A stretch of 10,750 nt of DNA from an uncultured Eubacteriales bacterium (GCA_934446485.1 CAKSEM010000032.1:1-10750); one strand, 5' to 3'. Numbered from the stretch's first letter, positions 1 through 5,973 are shown. A program made the numbers and translations. Notes: generated by a model not told the origin, from the letters alone.

Positions 1-1019
1 CTCTTGACCGATGCCTTTATGTACTCCGCAAGACGCGCAGAAAGCTCCGTGCTCTCGGTAAATGACGGTTCTGACGGAGCATCGGCAGACACCGAGCTTT
101 CCCATGCAAGACGCGGATTCGGCGTACCGTCAACGAACGCCTCGCCAAGCTGCGATGCTGTAAGCTCGCTCACTTTATCGGCTGCATCTCCGGTGGTGCC
201 CACTCCCGGGAAGGAAGAATCGGACAGATCATAGCAGTTCACAATACTTCCCTTCGCCCCGATCAGCGAGCCGTGGTTGTTGACTGCCGCTCCGGAATTT
301 GTAATCTCTCCCGCATTATAGCAGTTTTCGAGTGTCGGCGACTTTGCCTTGTGCCCGCCGAGCACGCCTCCTACCGTTGCGGGTCCCGTAACGGTGCCTG
401 TATTGTAGCAGTTTTTCGCAGTCTGCGTTCCCCAAAAGGTACCGACAACTCCTCCGATGTAACCGGTGGATGCATTTACCGATGCAGCATTGTAGCATCC
501 GTCTACCGAGGCGGTGCCGCTGACGTATCCGGCAACACCTCCGATAAATCTGCCACCCGAAACATCTGCTTCGTTGCCGCAGTTTACTATATCTCCGCCG
601 CCGACATTGCCGACTATGCCGCCGACGTTTTCTTTACCTGTAACATTGCCGCGCACGACTAGGTTTTTGATGTTTCCGTTCTTTACGTATCCGAAAAATC
701 CCGCATTCGAATCGGAATTCACATAAAGTCCGCTAACTACATGATAATTTCCGTCAAACGTCCCGCTAAACGGCGCGCCCGATGTTCCGATCGGCACCCA
801 CAGATTAGTTTCGCCGCCGAGCTCCACATTAACGTCCAGCCGAACGGTCTTGCCCTCGTACGTTTCGCCGCCGTTTACGCTTTCGGCAAAAGCCAAAAGT
901 TCCGCGTAGTTACCGATTGTCAGATCTGCTTCCGCTGCGAATGTTGACACGGGAATCATCGAAAGGATCATGATTGCCGTCAACATTCCGGCAAGCCATC
1001 GATTAATCTTCGTCTTCAT
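1..1019 (-). CDS. Secreted GLUG-repeat cell-surface protein, C-terminus outside the window
   Basis: The reading frame opens with an ATG at 1019 and runs off the window edge, so only the first 339 residues are visible. GGAGG at 1025-1029 sits 5 nt before the ATG. Residues 1-29 are a signal peptide (KTKINR, a hydrophobic core, then STFAA), so the protein is exported. Residues 34-100 resemble the usual lead-in of GLUG proteins (WVPIGT, FSGTFDGNYH). Residues 105-240 hold about four degenerate repeats built on VGGIVG or IGGVVG followed by NCYN, the GLUG pattern of Gram-positive surface proteins. A Pro/Ser/Glu-rich linker (about 305-325) follows, then a possible helix (ELSARLAEYIK). The gene is the second in a unit behind a cobalamin riboswitch, so it is probably repressed by cobalamin. 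Its ribosome site lies inside the preceding gene and the two overlap by 17 bp, suggesting translational coupling. The missing C-terminus probably carries the functional domain; a cobalamin-binding or adhesive role is inference. Confidence 0.85.
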   Translation of the reverse strand, partial: MKTKINRWLAGMLTAIMILSMIPVSTFAAEADLTIGNYAELLAFAESVNGGETYEGKTVRLDVNVELGGETNLWVPIGTSGAPFSGTFDGNYHVVSGLYVNSDSNAGFFGYVKNGNIKNLVVRGNVTGKENVGGIVGNVGGGDIVNCGNEADVSGGRFIGGVAGYVSGTASVDGCYNAASVNASTGYIGGVVGTFWGTQTAKNCYNTGTVTGPATVGGVLGGHKAKSPTLENCYNAGEITNSGAAVNNHGSLIGAKGSIVNCYDLSDSSFPGVGTTGDAADKVSELTASQLGEAFVDGTPNPRLAWESSVSADAPSEPSFTESTELSARLAEYIKASVK

Positions 1020-1284
1020 TTTTACCTCCGTTTGTTGTTATTTGAGCTTCGTCGTTTCCTGACAGAGACATGCGTCGGTGCCTCTTCTTCTTGTTCACCT
1101 GTGACCCGTTCTTCACCGCCTTCAGTCCCGCAGCCTCAAGCGCACGCGGCCACGGTCCGAGATATGCCTTAATTCGGGAGCGGGTAGGTTCGTCGAAATC
1201 ATCTTTTTTTGGCAGTCTGCCGAGCCGTCTGCCCTCTTGACGTAAAAGCTCTTCCGCCCAGTACTTTTTTTCGTCCGATATCAC
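1003..1284 (-). CDS. Small homing-endonuclease-associated-repeat protein (93 aa)
   Basis: The start codon is GTG at 1284-1282, chosen because a full AGGAGG (1292-1297) lies 7 nt upstream. Residues 13-58 fit the homing-endonuclease-associated repeat (HNH_repeat family): a GRLPKKDDF segment, an arginine-rich stretch, then GPWPRALEAAGL. This repeat is thought to be a small helical DNA-binding unit, found beside HNH nucleases and also in stand-alone small proteins. No nuclease motif is present. The tail (60-93) is lysine/arginine-rich (KKKRHRR), then polar and acidic (KNEDED), and is probably disordered. It is the first gene after the cobalamin riboswitch and terminator, and it overlaps the start of the GLUG gene by 17 bp while carrying that gene's ribosome site. 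The tail could therefore be partly a by-product of that overlap. Being real is well supported by start, ribosome site and family match; a regulatory or DNA-binding role is inference. Confidence 0.75.
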   Translation of the reverse strand: MISDEKKYWAEELLRQEGRRLGRLPKKDDFDEPTRSRIKAYLGPWPRALEAAGLKAVKNGSQVNKKKRHRRMSLSGNDEAQITTNGGKNEDED

Positions 1285-1397
1285 ACCTGTCCCTCCTTTT
1301 TACCGTACAAAAAATACTCCTTCAACCGTTTTGAAAGGTCAAAAGAGTACAACTGATTCACACACGGGCATGCGGTACGGAAGGCTCCGGGCAGTAT

Positions 1398-1454
1398 AAA
1401 AAAGAGAGTGCTGATCCGAAGCCTCAAGCGGCGTAAATCGGTTGCACTCTTCTC
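1398..1454 (-). terminator. Riboswitch-controlled intrinsic terminator
   Basis: On the minus strand AGAGTGC (1450-1444) pairs with GCACTCT (1411-1405). Smaller nested pairings (CCGA with TCGG, GCC with GGC) lie inside, and six T residues follow at 1403-1398. It lies about 25 nt after the cobalamin aptamer and before the GTG of the first gene. This is the expected expression platform of an OFF-type cobalamin riboswitch acting by transcription termination. Confidence 0.85.
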
Positions 1455-1476
1455 ACCAAAGCTGTGTTGAACCTTA

Positions 1477-1662
1477 AAGATACGGCAGGTATCCTGACTT
1501 ATGATGCAGTGAAATATCCACATGAAGCACACCTTCTCGGGCAGACTTCGCCCAATGGTTACAGTGCTCCTACCTCGTCAAATACAGTAATGGCGGTTGT
1601 TCCGGATTCGAACCGGATTCCCTTTTCATCTACTCAGCTAACAACTTTTCAAACCGTATCTT
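1477..1662 (-). promoter_or_regulatory. Cobalamin riboswitch (AdoCbl-type aptamer)
   Basis: Read on the minus strand, the region carries the conserved cobalamin-riboswitch blocks in order: AAAAGGGAATCCGG, a second ATCCGGAACA arm, ACCGCCATTACTGTA, GACGAGG, a CACTG block, and the closing AAGTCAGGATACCTGCC (B12 box). The ends form a perfect 9-bp P1 stem, AAGATACGG (1662-1654) with CCGTATCTT (1485-1477). The long P3-P6 core and the GTGTGCTTCATGTGG arm are consistent with the family. It starts about 20 nt after a good promoter and is followed by an intrinsic terminator. It should sense adenosylcobalamin or a related cobalamin and reduce transcription of the two downstream genes when cobalamin is plentiful. 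Confidence 0.95.
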
Positions 1663-1688
1663 CAAAAATCAGTATTTAATTTGTATTT

Positions 1689-1717
1689 ATTATACCACTT
1701 TCTGCTCCGTTTTGCAA
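1689..1717 (-). promoter_or_regulatory. Sigma-A promoter of the cobalamin-riboswitch unit
   Basis: The minus strand reads TTGCAA (-35, 1717-1712), a 17-bp spacer and TATAAT (-10, 1694-1689). A TGG just before the -10 gives an extended -10 element. The predicted transcript start is near 1682, about 20 nt before the riboswitch P1 stem. Confidence 0.8.
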
Positions 1718-1785
1718 TACATTGCCTATCTTATGCCTTTTGTTTACAAACTCACAAAAAAACAGTCACTAATTTCACATTTTTA

Positions 1786-1817
1786 TTGACAATACGAGGT
1801 GTTTGTGGTAGTATAAT
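1786..1817 (+). promoter_or_regulatory. Sigma-A promoter of the SLH gene
   Basis: A consensus TTGACA lies at 1786-1791. TAGTAT (1809-1814) is a -10 at the ideal 17-bp spacing; the perfect TATAAT at 1812-1817 would need a 20-bp spacer. Either way the start is near 1820-1825. The promoter is divergent from the riboswitch promoter, with their -35 boxes about 70 bp apart. Confidence 0.65.
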
Positions 1818-1824
1818 ATTGTAT

Positions 1825-1944
1825 TATTGGTAGCAAACAAAATTCTTTCCGATAATTTTAGATTACTCGGCACACCGTTCGGGATAGCTGTAACGGAATC
1901 TCCGCCAAAACAAGTTAATCAAATCAGCTACTGCTGATAATTTG
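1825..1944 (+). other. Structured untranslated leader of the SLH gene, class not recognised
   Basis: About 140 nt separate the predicted transcript start from the SLH ATG, with no credible gene in them. The leader can form GGC...GCC around CCGTT...AACGG (about 1870-1908) and a perfect hairpin ATCAGC-TACT-GCTGAT (1923-1938) ending 6 nt before the ribosome site AAAGGAG (1945-1951). I do not recognise a known riboswitch: the cyclic-di-GMP, SAM, THF and fluoride consensus blocks are absent by eye. It may stabilise the mRNA or regulate translation. Confidence 0.4.
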
Positions 1945-1960
1945 AAAGGAGCACATTTCA

Positions 1961-2659
1961 ATGACTGCCAACATTAAACGCAGAACGATCTCCGTCCTCA
2001 TAATCGCCGCTTTGCTGCTGGCATCGCTGCCCGTCCTCGTTTTTGCTTCCGCGAACAGCACGTTCACGGATGTCAAAACCGGAGATTGGTTCTATGACGA
2101 TGTTATGTGGGCATACGGCAAGGGATATGTCAAAGGTTGCGGAAACGACAGCTACGAGCCGCAGAGCAGACTGACCGAGGCTGCAATGCTTACGATTCTC
2201 TATCGAGTCGCCGGCGAACCCGAATTTGAAAACAAAGTAGATTTCGGCGATCAGTTTGAAACCGTTGACGGAGAATTTGCTCATGCAAAGGCTTCGTGGT
2301 TCTACACCGCCTTCTGCTGGGCAGGAACACTCGGAATCATCGACGCAGGCACGAGCACCGCAGCATGTCGACGTCTTGTGGGTTGCAACGCTTCGCCGCT
2401 GAGCCGTGCCGCTCTCGCAAAGATGATCGGAGACTATGTAAAAGTTTTTAACGTCCGGTTGCCCGATAAACACGAATTCAAAGGGCTGCAGGACATAAAA
2501 GAGGGCGCTTGGTATTACAGCGATGCAGTGTCACTTTACAAGGCAGGCATCATGATGGGAGTAAGCGAGACCTCATTCGCTCCGGATAAGCCCACAACCA
2601 GAGCAGAAGCTGCAGCCGTTATCAGAAGGCTTTCAGATGCAGCTCCGAATATAGCGTAA
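1961..2659 (+). CDS. Secreted stand-alone S-layer-homology (SLH) protein
   Basis: The 232-residue product starts at an ATG 9 nt after AAAGGAG. Residues 1-31 are a signal peptide (NIKRR, hydrophobic core, cleavage likely after FASA). The rest is essentially three SLH modules: about 35-84 (FTDVKTGDWFYDDV to SRLTEAAMLTILYR), about 93-163 (DFGDQF to PLSRAALAKMIGDY) and about 177-225 (QDIKEGAWYYSDAV to TTRAEAAAVIRR). SLH triplets bind pyruvylated secondary cell-wall polymer and anchor proteins to the wall. The second module is stretched by a segment with two cysteines (136 and 142) and has a weak TRAE equivalent; the third has the canonical TRAE. No catalytic domain is present, so it is a wall-bound protein without an obvious cargo, or a partner for other surface proteins. 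It is divergent from the cobalamin-controlled GLUG gene and ends at a strong terminator. Confidence 0.88.
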   Translation: MTANIKRRTISVLIIAALLLASLPVLVFASANSTFTDVKTGDWFYDDVMWAYGKGYVKGCGNDSYEPQSRLTEAAMLTILYRVAGEPEFENKVDFGDQFETVDGEFAHAKASWFYTAFCWAGTLGIIDAGTSTAACRRLVGCNASPLSRAALAKMIGDYVKVFNVRLPDKHEFKGLQDIKEGAWYYSDAVSLYKAGIMMGVSETSFAPDKPTTRAEAAAVIRRLSDAAPNIA

Positions 2660-2747
2660 GCGTATCTTTCCGGTGTTATAGCACCCAATGTGGAATCGGA
2701 GGTATCAAAATACGCTCCGGATGCATATAACGATTTAAAAATTACCC

Positions 2748-2791
2748 CTGCGGGGAGGCATAGTATTAACTGTGCCTCCCCGCAGTTTTTT
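2748..2791 (+). terminator. Strong intrinsic terminator after the SLH gene
   Basis: A perfect 13-bp stem, CTGCGGGGAGGCA (2748-2760) with TGCCTCCCCGCAG (2773-2785), is followed by six T residues. On the minus strand the same stem is followed a few bases later by TTTTT (from the AAAAA near 2737-2741), so it may also stop transcripts arriving from the convergent rubrerythrin gene. The stretch 2660-2747 holds nothing else I can support. Confidence 0.92.
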
Positions 2792-2844
2792 GTATTAGAT
2801 ATCATCTCACGGATTTATATCTGCGCGTATCTATATGTTTACCC

Positions 2845-2870
2845 CGAGGGTTCATTGACATGAACCCTCG
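2845..2870 (-). repeat. 10-bp inverted repeat spanning the rubrerythrin stop codon
   Basis: CGAGGGTTCA (2845-2854) and TGAACCCTCG (2861-2870) form a perfect 10-bp stem with a 6-nt loop. On the minus strand the second arm contains the TGA stop of the rubrerythrin gene. There is no T-run on either strand, so it is not a standard intrinsic terminator. It may protect the 3' end of the message, with termination at the bidirectional stem near 2748-2791. Confidence 0.6.
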
Positions 2871-3451
2871 TACGGTGACAGCTCCAGTCTCACAAAGTAT
2901 CCGCGGTCGGCGCCGCATACGGGACAAACGGCAGGTGCTGCCGCAGCCTCAATGACATTTCCGCAGTTCAGACATATCCACGATGTCTTGACGTCTGAGA
3001 CAAACAGTCGGCCGTTCTCGAGAAAATCGGCAAATCTGCCGAACCGATTCCCGTGTATGCGTTCGATCTCACCGATCATTTTAAAGGAAGCAGCAATCTT
3101 TTGAAAGCCCTCCTCGGCAGCGCATTCGGCAAATGCCTTATACACATCATCGTGCTCCTCATATTCATTATGCTGCGCCATTCTGAGAAGCTGTGCACTT
3201 CCTGAAGCAATGTCCACAGGATATCCGCCGTCGATATGCACCGTTTCTCCCGCCGCCTCGCTGAGATGATTATAGAATATCTCCGCGTGCTCCAGTTCCT
3301 GCCCCGCAGTATATCTGAAAACGCATCCTATCACGTACAATCCTTCCTTCTCCGCCTGTGCGGCTGCAAGCGTATAGCGCATGCGTGCCTGACTCTCACC
3401 TGCAAACGCGCGCATCAGATTCTCTCTCGTCATACTATCAGCAAAATTCAT
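2852..3451 (-). CDS. rbr: Rubrerythrin (classical order: diiron domain, then rubredoxin domain)
   Basis: This is a 199-residue non-haem iron peroxidase that reduces hydrogen peroxide to water in the cytoplasm of anaerobes, using electrons from rubredoxin or NAD(P)H-linked reductases. Residues 1-145 are the four-helix ferritin-like domain. The diiron ligands match the family: E19 (AFAGESQAR), E52 and H55 (ELEH), E96 and E99 (NEYEE), E130 and H133 (EIERIH). Residues 157-190 are the rubredoxin-like domain with C160, C163, C176 and C179 (CLNCG, CPVCG). The start at 3451 is chosen because GGAGG lies at 3457-3461 and MNFADSMTRENLMRAF is the usual N-terminus; an in-frame extension upstream to 3532 is non-homologous. 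It follows the amine-dehydrogenase-like gene by 37 bp on the same strand with no promoter or terminator seen between, so the two are probably co-transcribed. Confidence 0.95.
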   Translation of the reverse strand: MNFADSMTRENLMRAFAGESQARMRYTLAAAQAEKEGLYVIGCVFRYTAGQELEHAEIFYNHLSEAAGETVHIDGGYPVDIASGSAQLLRMAQHNEYEEHDDVYKAFAECAAEEGFQKIAASFKMIGEIERIHGNRFGRFADFLENGRLFVSDVKTSWICLNCGNVIEAAAAPAVCPVCGADRGYFVRLELSPYEGSCQ

Positions 3452-3488
3452 AGTTACCTCCGTATTGATTAATTTCGGCATGCGCATA

Positions 3489-4523
3489 TTACCCGAGATA
3501 CACATGTGCGGGATACGCCAGATATCCTGCATACGGCAGCTTATCTACCGTAATATACCCGGGAGGCGCGGCTATGACATCAGGTATGCGGTTTACTATA
3601 GTTGCGCAAGTGTGTTCGACAGTTGCCGGTTTTGGGATCTCGATCTCCGTGTCAGGCTCTCCTATGATCCTGAACCGGCACATATCTCCTTCATCCGGAG
3701 CATATACCTTACCGATACATCCGATCTCAAGCGTCTGTCCCTGATAGGTTTCCGCAGTGACCAGGGCATTCATCCCCGTGCATCTCCCTGCGGGAATGAC
3801 ACCGCCTACCGTGTCAGAATATAAGTCACTTTCGCCGATGTACGGTACGCTGCGCTGAGAGATCGAACGCAGCGTCCAACCGAGACGGTTTATAAGAGCC
3901 TCAGTTGAATTCCACACGTAGCTCGCCTCGGACTCGGTCGGATGTGAGAACTCCCGTTCAAACTCATCCCTCGTCAGACCGACTCCGTGAGCTCTCGCGA
4001 GCGCCTCTCCGTAGTCTTCTACATTATAGCTGACCTCGCCCTCTATCCTATCGATCCTCTGTACTCCCCCTGCAATGCATGCGATCATATTGATCCAGAA
4101 CACATCCTGCATACCGGATCCCATAACCGTGCATCCGGCATCCTTCGCCATTCTGTCAAGTCTGTTCGTGTTGACCGGCGATGTCGTCCATGGGTATATC
4201 GCCTCCTCACACGTCGTGATGACATTGATCCCGCGTCTGACGCACGTCTCGATATGGGGCTCCATTTCACTCATAAGGCTGAACAGTGTAAGCACGGCAA
4301 TATCCGGTGCTGTACCGTCTAAGAGGCCGTCGGCATCCTTTGTCACAAGCACGCCGAGCGGACGGTCAAGCCCTATAACCTCCCCTATATCGCGTCCGAC
4401 GAGTGACGGATCGTTGTCTATCGCTCCGACGATCTCTATCCCCGATTCGAGCATATACCGCATCGTATATTTGCTCATCTTACCGCATCCGTACTGAACC
4501 GCTCTGATCTTTTCCGATGTCAT
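3489..4523 (-). CDS. NAD(P)-dependent amine dehydrogenase, 2,4-diaminopentanoate dehydrogenase-like
   Basis: The 344-residue product belongs to the dihydrodipicolinate-reductase/diaminopimelate-dehydrogenase-like fold. The N-terminal Rossmann domain (about 5-140) shows VQYGCGKMSKYTMRYML as the dinucleotide-binding loop, then VGAIDNDP and VGRDIGEVIG. GSGMQD (135-140) leads into the C-terminal domain (about 141-344), ending in the family-typical NRIPDVIAAPPGYITVDKLP. Length and motifs fit 2,4-diaminopentanoate dehydrogenase (Ord), which makes 2-amino-4-oxopentanoate in clostridial ornithine fermentation, but related enzymes of unknown substrate share these features. No ornithine-pathway partner (oraS, oraE, ortA, ortB) is in the window, so the substrate is uncertain. 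The ATG at 4523 has AAGGA about 7 nt upstream. It is the first gene of a likely two-gene unit with rubrerythrin. I could not identify a convincing promoter between 4524 and 4680 on this strand. Confidence 0.7.
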   Translation of the reverse strand: MTSEKIRAVQYGCGKMSKYTMRYMLESGIEIVGAIDNDPSLVGRDIGEVIGLDRPLGVLVTKDADGLLDGTAPDIAVLTLFSLMSEMEPHIETCVRRGINVITTCEEAIYPWTTSPVNTNRLDRMAKDAGCTVMGSGMQDVFWINMIACIAGGVQRIDRIEGEVSYNVEDYGEALARAHGVGLTRDEFEREFSHPTESEASYVWNSTEALINRLGWTLRSISQRSVPYIGESDLYSDTVGGVIPAGRCTGMNALVTAETYQGQTLEIGCIGKVYAPDEGDMCRFRIIGEPDTEIEIPKPATVEHTCATIVNRIPDVIAAPPGYITVDKLPYAGYLAYPAHVYLG

Positions 4524-4585
4524 ATCCTATCCTTTCCGGGAAAGCCGTGCTCACGGCACACAGTCCCTCTTTCGGTATTATGCAC

Positions 4586-4599
4586 TTGTGAGAGCACAA
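4586..4599. repeat. Short dyad upstream of the amine-dehydrogenase-like gene
   Basis: TTGTG-AGAG-CACAA is a perfect short inverted repeat 63-76 bp upstream of the ATG. The half-sites look like those of Rex (TTGTGAA-N4-TTCACAA), but the TTGTG and CACAA arms are 4 bp apart instead of 8, so it does not fit Rex. It could be an operator; evidence is weak. Confidence 0.3.
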
Positions 4600-4650
4600 A
4601 CATTCACACGCGCGGCGACACAAAAATATTCGTTTTTGCGGATAATTATG

Positions 4651-4679
4651 TAGACATACTCCCGTGAATGTGGTAAAAT
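4651..4679 (+). promoter_or_regulatory. Sigma-A promoter of asnA
   Basis: TAGACA (4651-4656), an exact 17-bp spacer and TAAAAT (4674-4679) predict a transcript start near 4686, about 190 nt before the asnA start codon. Confidence 0.7.
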
Positions 4680-4711
4680 ATAGCCATGTTGATTTTCACT
4701 GTACGAAGTGT

Positions 4712-4814
4712 CGGAGCCCTCTGTCCGCGCAAAGCTGCAAATATGCTCTCAGAGAGGGCTGCCGCCTTTCACGCGCAAATTCAGTTGAAATCTGACGTTT
4801 GCGTATTTTGTTTT
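4712..4814 (+). promoter_or_regulatory. asnA leader with an attenuator-like hairpin
   Basis: The first hairpin pairs CGG-AGCCCTCT (4712-4722) with AGAGGGCT-g-CCG (4753-4764), 11 bp with one bulged G and a 30-nt loop. The second pairs CGCAAA (4774-4779) and TCAG (4781-4784) with CTGA (4792-4795) and TTTGCG (4798-4803), followed by the T-rich TATTTTGTTTT (4804-4814), as in an intrinsic terminator. CGCGCAAA occurs twice (4726-4733 in the first loop, 4772-4779 in the second stem), so TTTGCG could pair with either copy, which would allow alternative folds. No T-box sequence is visible. Attenuation control of asnA is inference. Confidence 0.45.
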
Positions 4815-4879
4815 CTTCGTAAGTACAGAAATTTCTACAACTATTTGTACCGCCCGACGGCGGCAGAATGGAGATTTAT

Positions 4880-5887
4880 ATGAACAAGACCGTGATCCCC
4901 GCAGGCTACAGTGCCCGTCTCAACCTATACGACACCCAGTGCGCAATCGACTTTATCAAGCGTGAGTTCAGCCGCAATCTGAGCGCTGCACTTACGCTGC
5001 GCCGCGTGTCTGCCCCGCTCTTCGTGCGAGAATCCTCAGGTCTTAACGATAATCTGAACGGCGTTGAACGTCCTGTCGAATTTGACATTCCCGCAGTCGG
5101 GGAGACGGCGCAGATCGTACATTCACTTGCGAAATGGAAGCGCATGGCACTCGCCCGCTACGGTTTTCCCGTCGGCGTCGGTCTGTACACCGATATGAAC
5201 GCCGTCAGGCGCGACGAAGAACTCGATAACCTTCACTCGGTATATGTCGATCAGTGGGACTGGGAGAAGGTCATATCCAAGGAGGATCGCACTGAGGCTC
5301 ACCTTCGCGAGACCGTTCGGCAGATCGTAGGCGCAATATGTGACACCAACGACGCAGTGTGCCGCGAATTTCCGTCGCTCGGATGTCAGATCGGACGCGA
5401 CGTGACCTTCGTCACATCTCAAGAGCTTGAGGACGCATACCCGAATCTCACCCCGCACGAGCGTGAGGACAGATTCGTCCGCGAACACGGTACCTCGTTC
5501 ATCATGCAGATCGGCGGCGCGCTCCGTTCCGGAAAGCCGCACGACGGACGTGCACCCGACTACGATGACTGGGCACTGAACGGTGACATCATGGTTTGGA
5601 ACACAGTTCTCAACCGTGCGTTTGAACTGTCGTCCATGGGGATCCGCGTTGACGCAGAAAGTCTCAAAAGGCAGCTCCGCTTAGCCGGATGCCCCGAGCG
5701 TGAAAAGCTTGAGTTTCACCGTGCACTGCTTAACGGAAAGCTGCCGCTCACAATGGGAGGCGGTATAGGGCAGTCCAGACTCTGCATGCTGATGCTCGGA
5801 TCGGCACATATAGGCGAAGTTCAGGTTTCGGTATGGGACAGCGACACGATATCGGCATGCGAAGCTGCAGGTGTCAGGCTGCTCTGA
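4880..5887 (+). CDS. asnA: Aspartate-ammonia ligase (asparagine synthetase A)
   Basis: The enzyme makes asparagine from aspartate, ammonia and ATP, releasing AMP and pyrophosphate, in the cytoplasm. It has the class II aminoacyl-tRNA-synthetase catalytic fold without an anticodon domain. Collinear similarity to E. coli AsnA (330 aa) extends along the whole 335 residues. Visible blocks are HSLAKWKR (81-88), SVYVDQWDWE (120-129), RAPDYDDW (224-231), LNGDI (233-237), FELSSMGIRVD (248-258) and the class II motif-3-like GGGIGQSR (293-300). The start at 4880 is preferred over the in-frame ATG at 4868 because GGAG (4870-4873) lies 6 nt before it. The enzyme uses free ammonia, not glutamine, which suits an ammonia-rich anaerobic habitat. 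It is a single-gene unit with its own promoter, long leader and terminator. Confidence 0.96.
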   Translation: MNKTVIPAGYSARLNLYDTQCAIDFIKREFSRNLSAALTLRRVSAPLFVRESSGLNDNLNGVERPVEFDIPAVGETAQIVHSLAKWKRMALARYGFPVGVGLYTDMNAVRRDEELDNLHSVYVDQWDWEKVISKEDRTEAHLRETVRQIVGAICDTNDAVCREFPSLGCQIGRDVTFVTSQELEDAYPNLTPHEREDRFVREHGTSFIMQIGGALRSGKPHDGRAPDYDDWALNGDIMVWNTVLNRAFELSSMGIRVDAESLKRQLRLAGCPEREKLEFHRALLNGKLPLTMGGGIGQSRLCMLMLGSAHIGEVQVSVWDSDTISACEAAGVRLL

Positions 5888-5933
5888 CGTCGGACATCTT
5901 TGCCGAAGAAAATTAAATATATATATATAATAT

Positions 5934-5973
5934 GATAGGCGAGCTGTGCTGGGCTCGCCTATCTTTATTTTTT
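5934..5973 (+). terminator. Intrinsic terminator of asnA
   Basis: A perfect 11-bp stem, GATAGGCGAGC (5934-5944) with GCTCGCCTATC (5953-5963), is followed by TTTATTTTTT. Confidence 0.92.

Noticed and set aside
1281..1532. Minus-strand open frame of 83 codons that would overlap the small repeat gene as GTGA
   Set aside because: It lies across the B12 box, P1 strand and terminator of the cobalamin riboswitch, has no ribosome site and no recognisable protein pattern. The RNA structure explains the sequence.
1464..1679. Plus-strand open frame of 71 codons
   Set aside because: It is the antisense of the cobalamin riboswitch and has no ribosome site.
1958..2473. Minus-strand open frame of 171 codons opposite the SLH gene
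   Set aside because: It is a shadow frame; the plus-strand gene has signal peptide, domains, ribosome site, promoter and terminator.
2660..2860. The frame of the SLH gene stays open for about 67 codons after its TAA, suggesting readthrough or a decayed extension
   Set aside because: The extension crosses a perfect intrinsic terminator and shows no SLH or other domain pattern. The three SLH modules are already complete, so chance is the simpler explanation.
3452..3532. Longer rubrerythrin start at 3532 (27 extra residues)
   Set aside because: The extension overlaps the end of the preceding gene, has no ribosome site and no family similarity; the start at 3451 has GGAGG and the typical N-terminus.
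4586..4599. Rex operator upstream of the amine-dehydrogenase-like gene
   Set aside because: The TTGTG and CACAA half-sites are 4 bp apart instead of 8, and the inner AA/TT is missing.
4680..4879. T-box riboswitch for asparagine tRNA in the asnA leader
   Set aside because: The conserved T-box sequence (AGGGTGGNACCGCG-like) and a Stem I pattern are not seen; only a GTACCGCCC fragment resembles it.
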